The notes under the pieces are model-generated. The model had not been told where the DNA came from, did not search any database, and saw only the letters and a list, made by a program, of their open reading frames with translations. From NCBI GenBank assembly GCA_031430595.1, contig JANPBU010000010.1:186001-250000 (forward strand): a DNA stretch of 64,000 nucleotides. Reading direction: 5' to 3'. Below, in pieces: positions 33,651 to 42,975 of this stretch (position 1 is the stretch's first letter; every line of letters starts with the position of its first letter). The position numbers and the translations under genes are program-made. Source of the DNA: JANNBN01 sp031430595 (GTDB lineage: Bacteria > Actinomycetota > Acidimicrobiia > Acidimicrobiales > JANYDT01).

Positions 33651-34487
33651 ATGAGCGGAGTTCCCGAGGAAATTTTCAAGAGCTTGGTTGAAGCGTCACA
33701 AGATTTCATAGGCACCATCGATCGGAAAGGCAATCTGCTGTACCTCAACGCAGCGGCCCGCCAGATGCTCGAAATTCCCCTTGACGAAGACATCATCGGC
33801 CATTCAATTGTTCCGTACAACGACAAGCCATCAGAGGAGCTTGCCCAGTCGGCTTCGAGAATCATTGCTGACAACCAAATCGCTGGGGTCGGCATGTTTG
33901 TTTCAAGGTCAGGGAAACGAATTGCCGTTTCGCAATCATTCATCGTTCACGAAACGCCGCTCGGAACCCACTACTCAACCATTGCTCGCGACATCTCTGA
34001 CCGCGTTGCACTGGAACAATCGCTTCGTGAACAAGCAGATCGAGACCCACTGACCGGTCTCTTGAATCGCACGGCATTTCGACGCCGCGCTGCAGACTGG
34101 TTCAAAACTTCTGGTTCACATCTGGCAATGATTGACCTCGACGGTTTCAAGAACGTCAATGATGTTCACGGCCATCATGTGGGCGATACCTTGTTGGTTG
34201 ACATAGCTGAGGTCTTGATGGCCACCATCGAACCGCACGGGTTAGTGGCACGGCTCGGCGGCGACGAGTTTGCGATCATTGTTAACGACGTGGATATCGA
34301 GACCGTTCTGCACGTTGTTCTCGGGCCGGTACTTTCGCCGTTCGGTGCCGGCGTGAGTGTTGGCGTGGTCGTGTTTGACGAAGCGGTCGATCTTGAGGTT
34401 GCTCTGCGGTTGGCCGACGATCGGTTGTACGCCAAAAAAGGCGGTCGACGACGAAATGAGAGTAACCCCCAGGTAATAGCTAGCTAG
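33651..34487 (+). CDS. PAS-GGDEF diguanylate cyclase
   Basis: 278 residues with an N-terminal PAS sensor (residues ~5-120; LVEASQDFIGTIDRKGNLLYL split by a turn) and a C-terminal GGDEF domain with RDPLTGLLNRTAF, IDLDGFKNVND and active site ARLGGDEFA. The catalytic motif is intact, so it should make cyclic di-GMP. No RxxD inhibitory site is seen 5 residues before GGDEF. No membrane segment, so it is a cytosolic sensor with an unknown PAS ligand. Confidence 0.92.
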   Translation: MSGVPEEIFKSLVEASQDFIGTIDRKGNLLYLNAAARQMLEIPLDEDIIGHSIVPYNDKPSEELAQSASRIIADNQIAGVGMFVSRSGKRIAVSQSFIVHETPLGTHYSTIARDISDRVALEQSLREQADRDPLTGLLNRTAFRRRAADWFKTSGSHLAMIDLDGFKNVNDVHGHHVGDTLLVDIAEVLMATIEPHGLVARLGGDEFAIIVNDVDIETVLHVVLGPVLSPFGAGVSVGVVVFDEAVDLEVALRLADDRLYAKKGGRRRNESNPQVIAS

Positions 34488-34522
34488 CGGAAGGTGCTGG
34501 CACCAAATGCTAGTGTTACCAG

Positions 34523-34741
34523 ATGGCTTCCACCCGAACAACGTTTACTCTTGACGACGAGCTGGCCGACCAGGCACGTATCCTTGAGATCAATATTTCT
34601 GCAGCTGCGAGAGAAGGGGTTGTGTCGGCCGTTCGAGCAGCGCTAGCCACCGCGGATCGCAAGGCCTACGAGAAACAACCAGAATTAATCGACCCATTTT
34701 GGAGCGAAGCTGAAGCTTGGACTAGCAGCGATCCAGAATGA
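34523..34741 (+). CDS. Type II antitoxin (CcdA/MazE-like)
   Basis: Seventy-two residues. The N-terminus TRTTFTLDDELADQARIL looks like a ribbon-helix-helix DNA-binding segment, and the acidic C-terminus (PFWSEAEAWTSSDPE) would wrap the toxin. The stop overlaps the toxin ATG by 4 bp (ATGA). It would neutralise the MazF-like toxin and repress the pair. Confidence 0.8.
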   Translation: MASTRTTFTLDDELADQARILEINISAAAREGVVSAVRAALATADRKAYEKQPELIDPFWSEAEAWTSSDPE

Positions 34742-35046
34742 ACCGGGCCGAAATCTGGCTTGCGAAAGTCGGACGCAAAACGCGACCGGTGCTCGTTTTG
34801 ACTCGATCAGAAGTGATCGATGTGAGAGAACTCATTACGGTCGCAGAGATCACCACCCAACTGCGCGGCCTGACGGTTGAGGTTGGCTTCGATCACCTCG
34901 AAGCTGGTGTGGACCGACCATCGGCAATCAATTGCGATGGCCTGCACACTGTTACTCAATCGTCGTTGACTCAGTACGTTGGCAGAGTAAATCAAGAAAC
35001 TATGACCCGAGTATGTCGAGCAGTGAGTTTCGCTATCGGCTGTTGA
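34738..35046 (+). CDS. MazF/PemK/CcdB-fold toxin
   Basis: A 102-residue protein with the PemK/MazF pattern: MNRAEIWLAKVGRKTRPVLV, then a central ITVAEITTQLRGL and a C-terminal QYVGRVNQETMTRV. The RPVLVLTR strand with Arg and the AEIT segment correspond to the RNase catalytic region. It is probably a sequence-specific mRNA interferase. It is translationally coupled to the antitoxin; the ABC exporter operon begins 64 bp later. Confidence 0.85.
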   Translation: MNRAEIWLAKVGRKTRPVLVLTRSEVIDVRELITVAEITTQLRGLTVEVGFDHLEAGVDRPSAINCDGLHTVTQSSLTQYVGRVNQETMTRVCRAVSFAIGC

Positions 35047-35110
35047 ATTCGGTTGCTGCCGTACAGATGCCGGGCCTACAGATTGGGTGCCGTGCACCGG
35101 AGGGCGTAAG

Positions 35111-36856
35111 TTGACTGGAATGCTTCTTCGTCTACTCAAGCGCCAGCTCGGCAAGTACCGGCGGCCGCTGGCAGTGGTCATGGTTTTGCAACTCATTCAA
35201 ACGATCGCTGCGCTGTATCTGCCAAGTCTATCGGCCGAAATCATTGACAAGGGTATTGCTCAAAATGATCGGGCATTCATCTGGCGAACCGGGCTATTGA
35301 TGCTTGGCGTTACCTTGGTTCAAGTTGGTTTCTCGGTCGGTGCGGTATTTTTTGGCGCAAAAGTAGCCATGGGGTTCGGGCGCGACGTACGAAGCAACCT
35401 GTTTCATTCGGTCACGAACTATTCGGCACGTGAGGTCAACCAATTCGGGGCCTCGTCGCTCATCACCCGAATCACTAACGACGTACAGCAGGTGCAAATG
35501 CTCGTCGTTATGGGGGCCACCATGTTGGTTGCCGCTCCGATAACGATGGTTGGCGGGGTCATTATGGCGCTACGCGAAGATCTGGGCTTATCGACGCTGA
35601 TGCTTGCCAGTGTTCCGGTACTCGTCGTACTGGTTGGTTCGACGGTCGTTCGAATGGTTCCTCAGTTTCGTGAGATGCAGGTTCGAATCGACAATGTCAA
35701 CCGGATACTTCGTGAGCAGATAATCGGGATACGTGTGGTTCGTGCGTTCGTTCGCGAACCAGACGAGACACGGCGTTTTGCAGCAGCAAACGACGGGCTT
35801 ACCGAAACGTCGGTTGGTGCCGGTCGACTCATGGCACGCATGTTTCCAACCGTGATGTTGGTCATGAACGTATCGATGGTTGCCGCGGTCTGGATCGGAT
35901 CGAATCGAATCAGTTCCGGCTCGATGAAGATCGGCTCGCTAGTCGCCTTCCTTTCGTACCTGGCTCAGGTACTCGGGTCTGTCATGATGGCAACCTTCGT
36001 CGTCATCATGATTCCTCGGGCGGCCGTTTGTGCTGATCGGATCACCGAGGTACTCGATACGAAAAGTTCAGTTCAGGTTGCTGCGAACCCCGTCGCCGAA
36101 CTCGTATCGCAAGAGGTGCTGCAATTTGAAAACGTCAGCTTTCACTACCCCGGCGCTCAAGCACCCGTCGTCAGCAACATCTCGTTCACGGCGGTCGCCG
36201 GTGAAACCTTGGCCATTATCGGCAGTACCGGTTCCGGGAAAACGACCCTGCTGCAACTTGTACCTCGACTGTTTGATGCAACGTCGGGGGCAGTTCGCCT
36301 CGGCGGTGTCGATGTACGGGAATTAGCCCCTGAGGTGTTGTGGTCGAGCATTGGCTTAGTGCCGCAGCGACCCTTTCTCTTCTCCGGAACCGTTGCGACC
36401 AACCTGCGTTTCGGGAAGCCCGACGCAACCGACGAAGAACTTTGGCAAGCACTAGAAATTGCCCAAGCTACCGACTTCGTTCGAGCGATGCCCGAAGGGC
36501 TGAACTCAAAAATCAACCAGGGAGGAAGCAATGTTTCTGGGGGCCAACGCCAACGCTTAGCCATTGCTCGTGCGCTGGTTCACAAGCCCCAGATTTACCT
36601 CTTTGATGATTCGTTCTCGGCGCTCGACCTCACCACCGATGCCCGACTGCGAACCGCGCTCAAACCGCACACGACAGCTTCGATCGTTCTCGTAGTAGCG
36701 CAACGAGTGTCAACAATATCCGGGGCCGATCAAATTTTGGTTCTGGAAGATGGCGAAGCCGTCGGACTCGGTAAGCATACTGATCTTATTCGAACGTGTC
36801 CCACCTATGCTGAAATCGTCTCATCGCAGCTCACCGAGCAAGAAGTTGCCGCATGA
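35111..36856 (+). CDS. ABC exporter half-transporter, subunit 1
   Basis: 581 residues: a six-helix exporter domain (KYRRPLAVVMVLQLIQTIAA at helix 1) and an ATPase domain with Walker A IIGSTGSGKTTLLQL, signature NVSGGQRQRLAIARAL and Walker B IYLFDDSFSALD. The residue after Walker B is Asp rather than the catalytic Glu (DDS), so this is the degenerate-site half of a heterodimer. TTG 35111 was chosen as start because GGAGGG lies 6 bases before it. The stop overlaps the second subunit by 4 bp. Confidence 0.92.
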   Translation: MTGMLLRLLKRQLGKYRRPLAVVMVLQLIQTIAALYLPSLSAEIIDKGIAQNDRAFIWRTGLLMLGVTLVQVGFSVGAVFFGAKVAMGFGRDVRSNLFHSVTNYSAREVNQFGASSLITRITNDVQQVQMLVVMGATMLVAAPITMVGGVIMALREDLGLSTLMLASVPVLVVLVGSTVVRMVPQFREMQVRIDNVNRILREQIIGIRVVRAFVREPDETRRFAAANDGLTETSVGAGRLMARMFPTVMLVMNVSMVAAVWIGSNRISSGSMKIGSLVAFLSYLAQVLGSVMMATFVVIMIPRAAVCADRITEVLDTKSSVQVAANPVAELVSQEVLQFENVSFHYPGAQAPVVSNISFTAVAGETLAIIGSTGSGKTTLLQLVPRLFDATSGAVRLGGVDVRELAPEVLWSSIGLVPQRPFLFSGTVATNLRFGKPDATDEELWQALEIAQATDFVRAMPEGLNSKINQGGSNVSGGQRQRLAIARALVHKPQIYLFDDSFSALDLTTDARLRTALKPHTTASIVLVVAQRVSTISGADQILVLEDGEAVGLGKHTDLIRTCPTYAEIVSSQLTEQEVAA

Positions 36857-38802
36857 ACGCTGAACCAACCGCCCGGCCAAGCGACGGGCCGAGCGACGGG
36901 CCGAGCGACGGGCCAACCGACAAACCAACCGACATGCCATCGTCGACCCAAATGGCCCAAGCGAGGGCTATCCAAGCGCCCGGCCCGGTGGGGCGAATGG
37001 CCAGTGCCGGTATGCCGGTCGAAAAGTCCGAGAACTTTAAGGCATCAGCCAAGCGGCTAGCGGCCAGGCTTCAGCCCGAGCGAAGCAAAGTCATCGCTGT
37101 CATCGTAATGGCCGTTGTCGCTACTTCCCTTTCCGTGAGCGGACCAAAGGTTTTGGGGCGTGCCACAAACATTGTGTTCTCCGGTCTACGAAGCGGGAGA
37201 GGCGTCGACAACGGCCGCCTTCGCAACGTATTGATGATTGCTGCCGGGCTGTTCATTGCTTCGGCTCTTCTGAGCTGGTTGCAAGGATTTGTCATTGCGG
37301 GTGTCGTACAACGAACAATGCAAGGTATGCGCGCTGAGGTTGAAGAAAAACTCAATCGGCTTCCGCTCAACTATGTCGACTCGCAACCAAGAGGTGACCT
37401 GCTCAGTCGGGTAACTAACGACATCGACAATGTCGCTCAAAGCCTGCAGCAAAGTCTCTCGATGTTGCTCACCTCATCGCTCACGCTTGTTGGCGTATTG
37501 GTCATGATGTTCTCGATCTCATGGATACTGGCCCTCGTTTCGGTTTTGCTGATTCCACTTTCGCTACTTCTGGTGAAGTTCATTGCCAAGCGGTCACGAA
37601 AACGTTTCATTGCACAATGGGGCCATACCGGAACCCTCAATGCCCATATCGAAGAAGTATTTACCGGTCATGCGTTGGTGAAAGCGTTTGGTCGTCAGGT
37701 CGATGTTGAAACAACCTTCGACGCTGAGAACGAAAAGTTGTATGCGGCAAGTTTCGGAGCCCAGGCCATTTCGTTGTCGATTCAATCGGCCATGACGTTT
37801 CTGGGCAACCTTAACTTTGTGGCTATTGCGGTGATCGGTGGACTACGTGTTGCCTCAGGGGCAATGACCCTCGGCGATGTGCAAGCTTTCATTCAGTACT
37901 CGCGCCAATTCAGTATGCCCCTTACCCAGTTGTCGTCAATGGCCAACATTCTGCAGTCAGGGGTCGCGTCGGCCGAGCGAGTCTTCGAGTTTCTCGATGC
38001 CCCAGCCGAGATTGGTGACATCAAGCAGGCGCTTGCAGCATCACCGCCAATCGAGGCAAAAGGGCGAGTCGAATTTGACAACGTTTCGTTCTCTTACCGT
38101 TCTGACGCACCACTTATCGAACACCTATCACTCGTGGCCGAGCCGGGTCGAACCATTGCGATCGTTGGCCCAACCGGCGCCGGTAAAACGACGTTGGTCA
38201 ACCTGCTGATGCGTTTCTATGATCTTGATAACGGACAAATTCGAGTCGATGGCGCTGATATTGCTTCGATGCCACGCCGAACCCTGCGATCACAAATGGG
38301 AATGGTGCTTCAAGATACGTGGCTGTTCGAGGGAACAATCCGAGACAATATTGCGTATGGAAATTTGGATGCGACCGCTGCCGACCTACTGAGCGCCGCT
38401 AAAGCTACGTATGTAGATCGTTTCGTACACTCCTTACCGCTTGGCTACGACACCGTTCTCGATGATGCTGGCTCAAACGTAAGTTCAGGCGAACGACAGC
38501 TCATAACGATCGCTCGCGCCTTTTTAGCTGACCCTGCAATCTTAATTCTTGATGAGGCTACGAGCTCTGTTGATACGCGCACAGAGGTACTGATTCAGCG
38601 TGCGATGGCGGCCCTGCGTTCACAACGGACCAGTTTTGTGATTGCGCACCGCCTCTCAACTATTCGTGATGCCGATACCATCTTGATGATGGAGTCGGGC
38701 CACATCGTCGAGCAGGGTACCCACAACGAACTCATTTCTCGCCGTGGCGCTTATTTTGCCCTGTACAACTCTCAGTTCGCTGCCGCTGCCGAAGTCTTAT
38801 GA
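36853..38802 (+). CDS. ABC exporter half-transporter, subunit 2 (catalytic)
   Basis: A 649-residue partner with intact ATPase motifs: Walker A IVGPTGAGKTTLVNL, signature NVSSGERQLITIARA and Walker B AILILDEATSSVD with the catalytic Glu. The first ~65 residues before the membrane domain are an unusual Pro/Asp/Gly tail encoded by a 12-bp tandem repeat. Together with subunit 1 it forms an asymmetric exporter of the TM287/288 or BmrCD kind. The coupled M24 peptidase follows with a 4-bp overlap. Substrate is unknown; a peptide is an appealing guess given that neighbour. Confidence 0.92.
   Translation: MNAEPTARPSDGPSDGPSDGPTDKPTDMPSSTQMAQARAIQAPGPVGRMASAGMPVEKSENFKASAKRLAARLQPERSKVIAVIVMAVVATSLSVSGPKVLGRATNIVFSGLRSGRGVDNGRLRNVLMIAAGLFIASALLSWLQGFVIAGVVQRTMQGMRAEVEEKLNRLPLNYVDSQPRGDLLSRVTNDIDNVAQSLQQSLSMLLTSSLTLVGVLVMMFSISWILALVSVLLIPLSLLLVKFIAKRSRKRFIAQWGHTGTLNAHIEEVFTGHALVKAFGRQVDVETTFDAENEKLYAASFGAQAISLSIQSAMTFLGNLNFVAIAVIGGLRVASGAMTLGDVQAFIQYSRQFSMPLTQLSSMANILQSGVASAERVFEFLDAPAEIGDIKQALAASPPIEAKGRVEFDNVSFSYRSDAPLIEHLSLVAEPGRTIAIVGPTGAGKTTLVNLLMRFYDLDNGQIRVDGADIASMPRRTLRSQMGMVLQDTWLFEGTIRDNIAYGNLDATAADLLSAAKATYVDRFVHSLPLGYDTVLDDAGSNVSSGERQLITIARAFLADPAILILDEATSSVDTRTEVLIQRAMAALRSQRTSFVIAHRLSTIRDADTILMMESGHIVEQGTHNELISRRGAYFALYNSQFAAAAEVL
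36879..36938 (+). repeat. 12-bp tandem repeat encoding SDGP/TDKP units
   Basis: Five 12-bp units (AGCGACGGGCC core, exact in the first three, diverged in the last two) encode (SDGP)3-TDKP-TDMP near the start of ABC subunit 2. Unit number could vary in frame. Confidence 0.8.
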
Positions 38803-40022
38803 ACTTTGCTGCCGTGTCACCGTTGTTGGTTCCTACAAAATTTGAAATGCCAGCGCACCTCAATGCCGTTCGTCAAGATCGGTTGCGGTCGGTGATGCGT
38901 CGACAGAACATTCCTGTACTTCTCACTGCTGACCCGATCAACATTTTTTATGGCTGCGGTGTTCGAAACATGACGGTTTTCGGGATGATGGGGCCGTCGC
39001 GGTTCCTTCTACTGTTTGCTGAAGGGCCGAGCATTCTCTACGAATTCGCCGGATGCGAGCATCTCGCAGCGGGCGTCAGCACCGTCGACGAAGTTCGCGT
39101 CGCATCTGGCATCACCCCCAATTCAGGTCGCGGCTATGCCGAAGCTGCAAATACATTCGCAACAAAGATCAGTCAAGAATGTATCGAACGTCTTGGAGTT
39201 GGTGCTTCAATCGGGGTTGAGCGAGTCGACTATTCGCTTACCGACCCTCTTCGTTCGGCTGGGCTTCAGTTGCGCGATGCCTCGGTTGTATTTCTTCACG
39301 CACGTCTACTCAAGCAGCCAGAGGAACTCAGCGTGATGCGAGAGGCCGTTCGGTTGGTTGAACTCAACCTCGGCGCGTTAGAAACATCGATCGAACCCGG
39401 AAAATCTGAGGTTGAAATTTGGGCTGAGTTCCATCGTGCACTTATTGCTAGTGAGGGTGAATATGTCTCCACTCGGTTAGCTCAGGGTGGCCCAAACACC
39501 TTCCCTTACTTTCAAGAGGCTGGTAGTCGGCGACTTGAAAACGGAGACCTGTTTTGCATCGACACCGACGCAATCGGGTTCGGCGGCTACGCGGTCGATC
39601 TTTCTCGTACTTTTCTGTGTGGTGATGGCGAAGCTTCCGACGCGCAACGAAGCCTTTATTCGCGTGCTTACGATCAGTTGCAACACAATTCTTCGCTGCT
39701 GATGCCCGGTCGAAGTTTTGAAGACTTCGCCCGAAACGCTTGGACTGTGCCAGAGCAACACAAATCTCACGGTTACTACTGCATTGTTCACGGGCTCGGG
39801 CTGTGTGGCGAATACCCGTACGTACCCCACTTTGTGGAGGGTGAAATCTATGACTTCCCCGGCGAGTTCGAGGCAAACATGGTTGTGTGTTGCGAGAGTT
39901 ACATCGGTGACCCCGAAAGCGGCCAGGGGGTCAAGCTCGAAGATCAGTTCCTTATTACCGAGACTGGCGTTGAACGACTTACCAACTACCCGTTCGATAC
40001 TTCCCTCTCGTTTGAGAGGTAG
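38799..40022 (+). CDS. M24-family metallopeptidase (Xaa-Pro aminopeptidase-like)
   Basis: 407 residues: an N-terminal creatinase-like domain and a C-terminal pita-bread domain. The five metal ligands are identifiable: Asp in CIDTDAIG, Asp in GYAVDLSRTF, His in IVHGLGLCGEYPY, Glu in VVCCESYIG and Glu in VKLEDQFLI. The His-Gly-Leu context fits aminopeptidase P or a related dipeptidase/hydrolase. Overlap of its ATG with the stop of ABC subunit 2 indicates coordinated translation. Confidence 0.88.
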   Translation: MNFAAVSPLLVPTKFEMPAHLNAVRQDRLRSVMRRQNIPVLLTADPINIFYGCGVRNMTVFGMMGPSRFLLLFAEGPSILYEFAGCEHLAAGVSTVDEVRVASGITPNSGRGYAEAANTFATKISQECIERLGVGASIGVERVDYSLTDPLRSAGLQLRDASVVFLHARLLKQPEELSVMREAVRLVELNLGALETSIEPGKSEVEIWAEFHRALIASEGEYVSTRLAQGGPNTFPYFQEAGSRRLENGDLFCIDTDAIGFGGYAVDLSRTFLCGDGEASDAQRSLYSRAYDQLQHNSSLLMPGRSFEDFARNAWTVPEQHKSHGYYCIVHGLGLCGEYPYVPHFVEGEIYDFPGEFEANMVVCCESYIGDPESGQGVKLEDQFLITETGVERLTNYPFDTSLSFER

Positions 40023-40029
40023 AAATCGG

Positions 40030-40045
40030 GCAATTCGAAAATTGC
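40030..40045. terminator. Short bidirectional hairpin between convergent genes
   Basis: GCAATT-CGAA-AATTGC forms a perfect 6-bp stem with a tetraloop between the M24 peptidase and convergent cysN stops (26-bp gap). It is short and AT-rich, so a weak terminator at best. Confidence 0.45.
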
Positions 40046-40048
40046 TAG

Positions 40049-41368
40049 TTAGGTCTCGACGACTAGTTCAGGTTCGACCAGGTTCATAATCATTGCGGCA
40101 GCGGCAGTCGTATTGTCGGCCATGTCGATGAGAATCATCTGGCCTCCGAACCGTACGTCAACATAGTTGTCGGCAACGATAGGTTCACTGAGTTCCAGAC
40201 GAATTCGACCTAGATCGTTCAGGCCAAGTTCCGTGGCCGGAATTGGCTCAAACGACACCGGATCAAGTCGGTGAAGCATTTCAACCACTACCGCTTGGCC
40301 GGTTCGTGTTCCGTGTTTGAACCACCAACGACTTCCGGCCACAACCGGTCGATCGGTCATCCAGCACAGATCAACGGTCACTTCTTCGGTTACCGCCGGG
40401 GCGAGGGGTACCGATCGAGAAACAACAACATCGCCGCGTGACGCATCGACATCGTCCTCAAACTGAATCACCACGGCATGGCCAGCAAAGGCCTCTGCAA
40501 CGGGTGTTCCCCATCGGTGAATTGAGCGAATCTGAGTTGATCGGCCCGACGGCAACACGTCGACTTGATCACCAACGGCGAACCTGCCGCCGACAACGAC
40601 CCCAGCCTGCCCTCGAAAATCAGCGAACTCGCCGCCTTGCGGTCGGATGACTCGCTGCACATGAAGCCGTGCACCGACTTCGCTGTGTTGCCGCAGCGAC
40701 ATCGATTCAAGATGATCTAGCAATACCGGCCCGATGTACCAATCAGTATGTGCTGACCGGTCAACAACATTGTCTCCGTTGAGTGCCGACATCGGGATTG
40801 TGGTGACGTTCGGCCGAACCTTATGCCCGGCAAGGAACGATCGGATGTCGTTATCGATGTCACGGAACCTGTTCTCGTCCCAATCCACCAAGTCCATCTT
40901 GTTTACTGCCACCACAATTTCCTGAACGCCGAGCAGCGAAGCAATCAGCGCATGTCGGCGAGTTTGGTCAACCACGCCGCTGCGAGCATCGACAAGAACT
41001 ATGGCTACATCTGATGTAGATGCACCGGTCACCATATTGCGGGTGTACTGAATATGCCCAGGTGTATCAGCCACAATGAAACTTCGCTTTGGGGTTGCGA
41101 AGTAACGGTGAGCCACGTCAATCGTGATGCCTTGCTCGCGTTCAGCCCTCAACCCGTCGGTGAGCAACGCAAGGTTCACCGAACCGTCACCGTATCGGCG
41201 ACTAGCCTTTTCCATGGCGTTGAGTTGGTCTTCAAACACTGTTTTGGTGTCGTGAAGCAGTCGGCCGATCAATGTACTTTTACCGTCGTCGACTGAACCG
41301 GCGGTCGCTATGCGCAGAGTCCCGAGCCTGGCGACGTCGATCACGGATTGTGGGGCTGACATGTTCAC
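40049..41368 (-). CDS. cysN: Sulfate adenylyltransferase subunit 1 (GTPase)
   Basis: 439 residues with the translation-factor GTPase motifs GSVDDGKSTLIGRLLHDTK, ADTPGHIQYTRNM and VNKMDLVDWDE, followed by beta-barrel domains. It couples GTP hydrolysis to APS formation by CysD. There is no C-terminal APS kinase (CysC) fusion. The GTG start overlaps the cysD stop by one base and has GAAGGG 8 bases upstream; an ATG lies two codons in. Confidence 0.95.
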   Translation of the reverse strand: MNMSAPQSVIDVARLGTLRIATAGSVDDGKSTLIGRLLHDTKTVFEDQLNAMEKASRRYGDGSVNLALLTDGLRAEREQGITIDVAHRYFATPKRSFIVADTPGHIQYTRNMVTGASTSDVAIVLVDARSGVVDQTRRHALIASLLGVQEIVVAVNKMDLVDWDENRFRDIDNDIRSFLAGHKVRPNVTTIPMSALNGDNVVDRSAHTDWYIGPVLLDHLESMSLRQHSEVGARLHVQRVIRPQGGEFADFRGQAGVVVGGRFAVGDQVDVLPSGRSTQIRSIHRWGTPVAEAFAGHAVVIQFEDDVDASRGDVVVSRSVPLAPAVTEEVTVDLCWMTDRPVVAGSRWWFKHGTRTGQAVVVEMLHRLDPVSFEPIPATELGLNDLGRIRLELSEPIVADNYVDVRFGGQMILIDMADNTTAAAAMIMNLVEPELVVET

Positions 41369-42309
41369 TAAAAGTACCCTTCGCGCTTACGTTCTTCCAT
41401 GGCAGATTCGCTGAATGTGTCGTCAGCTCGCGTTGCACCTCGTTCAGTAATTCGAGCAGCGGCAACGTCAGCTATGACCTGTTCAATCGTGGTGGCGTCA
41501 GAAAGCACTGCACCAGTGCAACTCGCGTCGCCAACGGTTCGATATCGCACTGTTGCGCTAAACGACTGCTCGCCCGGTTCAAGAATGACTGGGCCACCAA
41601 CGCCAAGCAACATCGAGTCACGACTTACAACTTCTCTGTTGTGACTGAAGTAAATCGAAGGAAGATCAACTTGGTGACGGGCGATGTAGCGCCAAACGTC
41701 AAGTTCGGTCCAGTTTGAAAGGGGGAATGCCCTGAGGTGTTCACCTTTTCGAATTCGGGCATTGAGTAATGCCCAAGGTTCAGGTCGCTGATTGCGCGGG
41801 TCCCAACGGCCCTGGCGGTCACGAAAGCTCAGTATTCGTTCCTTGGCCCGTGCCTTATCTTCGTCTCGACGCCCCCCGCCGAACGCAGCATCGAATCCGT
41901 GTTCGGCAATCGCATCGAGCAGTGTTACCGACTGCAATCGATTTCGACTGGCACGCGGTCCAACATCTTCGGTAGCTCGTCCTGTGTCGATGCTTTCCTG
42001 AACGCTGGCAACGATAAGCCGCACGCCTAGCTTCGCAACCATTTGATCTCGGTAGGCAATGACTTCGTCGAAGTTGTGCCCGGTATCGACGTGCATAACC
42101 GGAAACGGAAGCCGCGCCGGGGCGAACGCGGCAACGGCGAGATGCAACAACACCGCGCTGTCTTTCCCGCCGCTGTACAGCAACACGGGTTGCTCGCATT
42201 CGCTGGCCACCTCGCGAATTATCGTCACAGCTTCGTCGGTAAGTGCATCGAGGTGTTCATCACTATCGAGCCCAAAAGCCGTCGGCAAGGTTGCCGGAAG
42301 CGCGTTCAT
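41368..42309 (-). CDS. cysD: Sulfate adenylyltransferase subunit 2
   Basis: 313 residues. The PP-loop LLYSGGKDSAVLLHL binds ATP; VMHVDTGHNFDEVIAYRD and GGGRRDEDKARAKERILSFR are family signatures. It makes APS from sulfate and ATP with CysN. ATG 42309 (MNALPATLP) overlaps the cysH stop as ATGA, so the longer frame to 42348 is rejected. Confidence 0.95.
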   Translation of the reverse strand: MNALPATLPTAFGLDSDEHLDALTDEAVTIIREVASECEQPVLLYSGGKDSAVLLHLAVAAFAPARLPFPVMHVDTGHNFDEVIAYRDQMVAKLGVRLIVASVQESIDTGRATEDVGPRASRNRLQSVTLLDAIAEHGFDAAFGGGRRDEDKARAKERILSFRDRQGRWDPRNQRPEPWALLNARIRKGEHLRAFPLSNWTELDVWRYIARHQVDLPSIYFSHNREVVSRDSMLLGVGGPVILEPGEQSFSATVRYRTVGDASCTGAVLSDATTIEQVIADVAAARITERGATRADDTFSESAMEERKREGYF

Positions 42310-42974
42310 ACGTGCAACCCACATTCCGTCTTTGCCAAACCCGACCATCTGCCAGCGCGCTTATCTTCACCTTCAGCTACCGGCCGGGTACACGGCCAAC
42401 AACCGATACTCGGATACCCGCGTTCGGTCAGTGGGTTGGCCGGTAAATCATGTAGCTCTGCATACAAAGCCATATCGTCATCAGACATCGCAACCAGCGG
42501 ATTGACTTTAATGAGGTTGCGAATTGGATCAAAAATGGCTGCCGGAGCATTTGCTCGCGTTGGGCCATCGACACGACGGACACCGGTAATCCAACCGCGC
42601 TTTGACTGCGTAGCTCGTTCAAGCGGTTCAACTTTTCGAATTTGACAGCATCCCGCAGTATCGGTCACCCACAGGTCATCTGGCACCACACCTTCTAACG
42701 GACGAATAACCCGTAGGTTGAGATCGAGACGATTGCGAAGCTTCTCGGCCAACCACAGCGTCTCGGCGAACAAGTACTGCGTATCAAGCAACACGATTTC
42801 GATGCCCGGGACAGTGGTCGCAGCTACGTGAACTAGCACCGAATCTTCAAAACTCGCAGTGACCACCAACTCAGACGCACCCAAAGTGTCTGCCGCCCAC
42901 TTCACAATCTCAGAGGGATGTTTTGTGTCGAGCAACGGGGGGAAGTTCAACGTGGTCATATCCAACGTGTTCAT
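42306..42974 (-). CDS. cysH: Assimilatory APS reductase (CysH)
   Basis: 222 residues. Both cysteine pairs that bind the [4Fe-4S] cluster of APS-type reductases are present (GCCQIRKVEPL and IGCWPCTRPV), as is the C-terminal catalytic cysteine motif ECGLH. It reduces APS directly to sulfite with thioredoxin. ATG 42974 lies one base after the TauE stop and has GGAG upstream. The first 5-10 residues are variable. Confidence 0.93.
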   Translation of the reverse strand: MNTLDMTTLNFPPLLDTKHPSEIVKWAADTLGASELVVTASFEDSVLVHVAATTVPGIEIVLLDTQYLFAETLWLAEKLRNRLDLNLRVIRPLEGVVPDDLWVTDTAGCCQIRKVEPLERATQSKRGWITGVRRVDGPTRANAPAAIFDPIRNLIKVNPLVAMSDDDMALYAELHDLPANPLTERGYPSIGCWPCTRPVAEGEDKRAGRWSGLAKTECGLHV

Positions 42975-42975
42975 A

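Noticed and set aside
42043..42645. 200-codon plus-strand frame opposite cysD/cysH
   Set aside because: Antisense to two conserved enzymes, spanning their junction; no recognisable domain.
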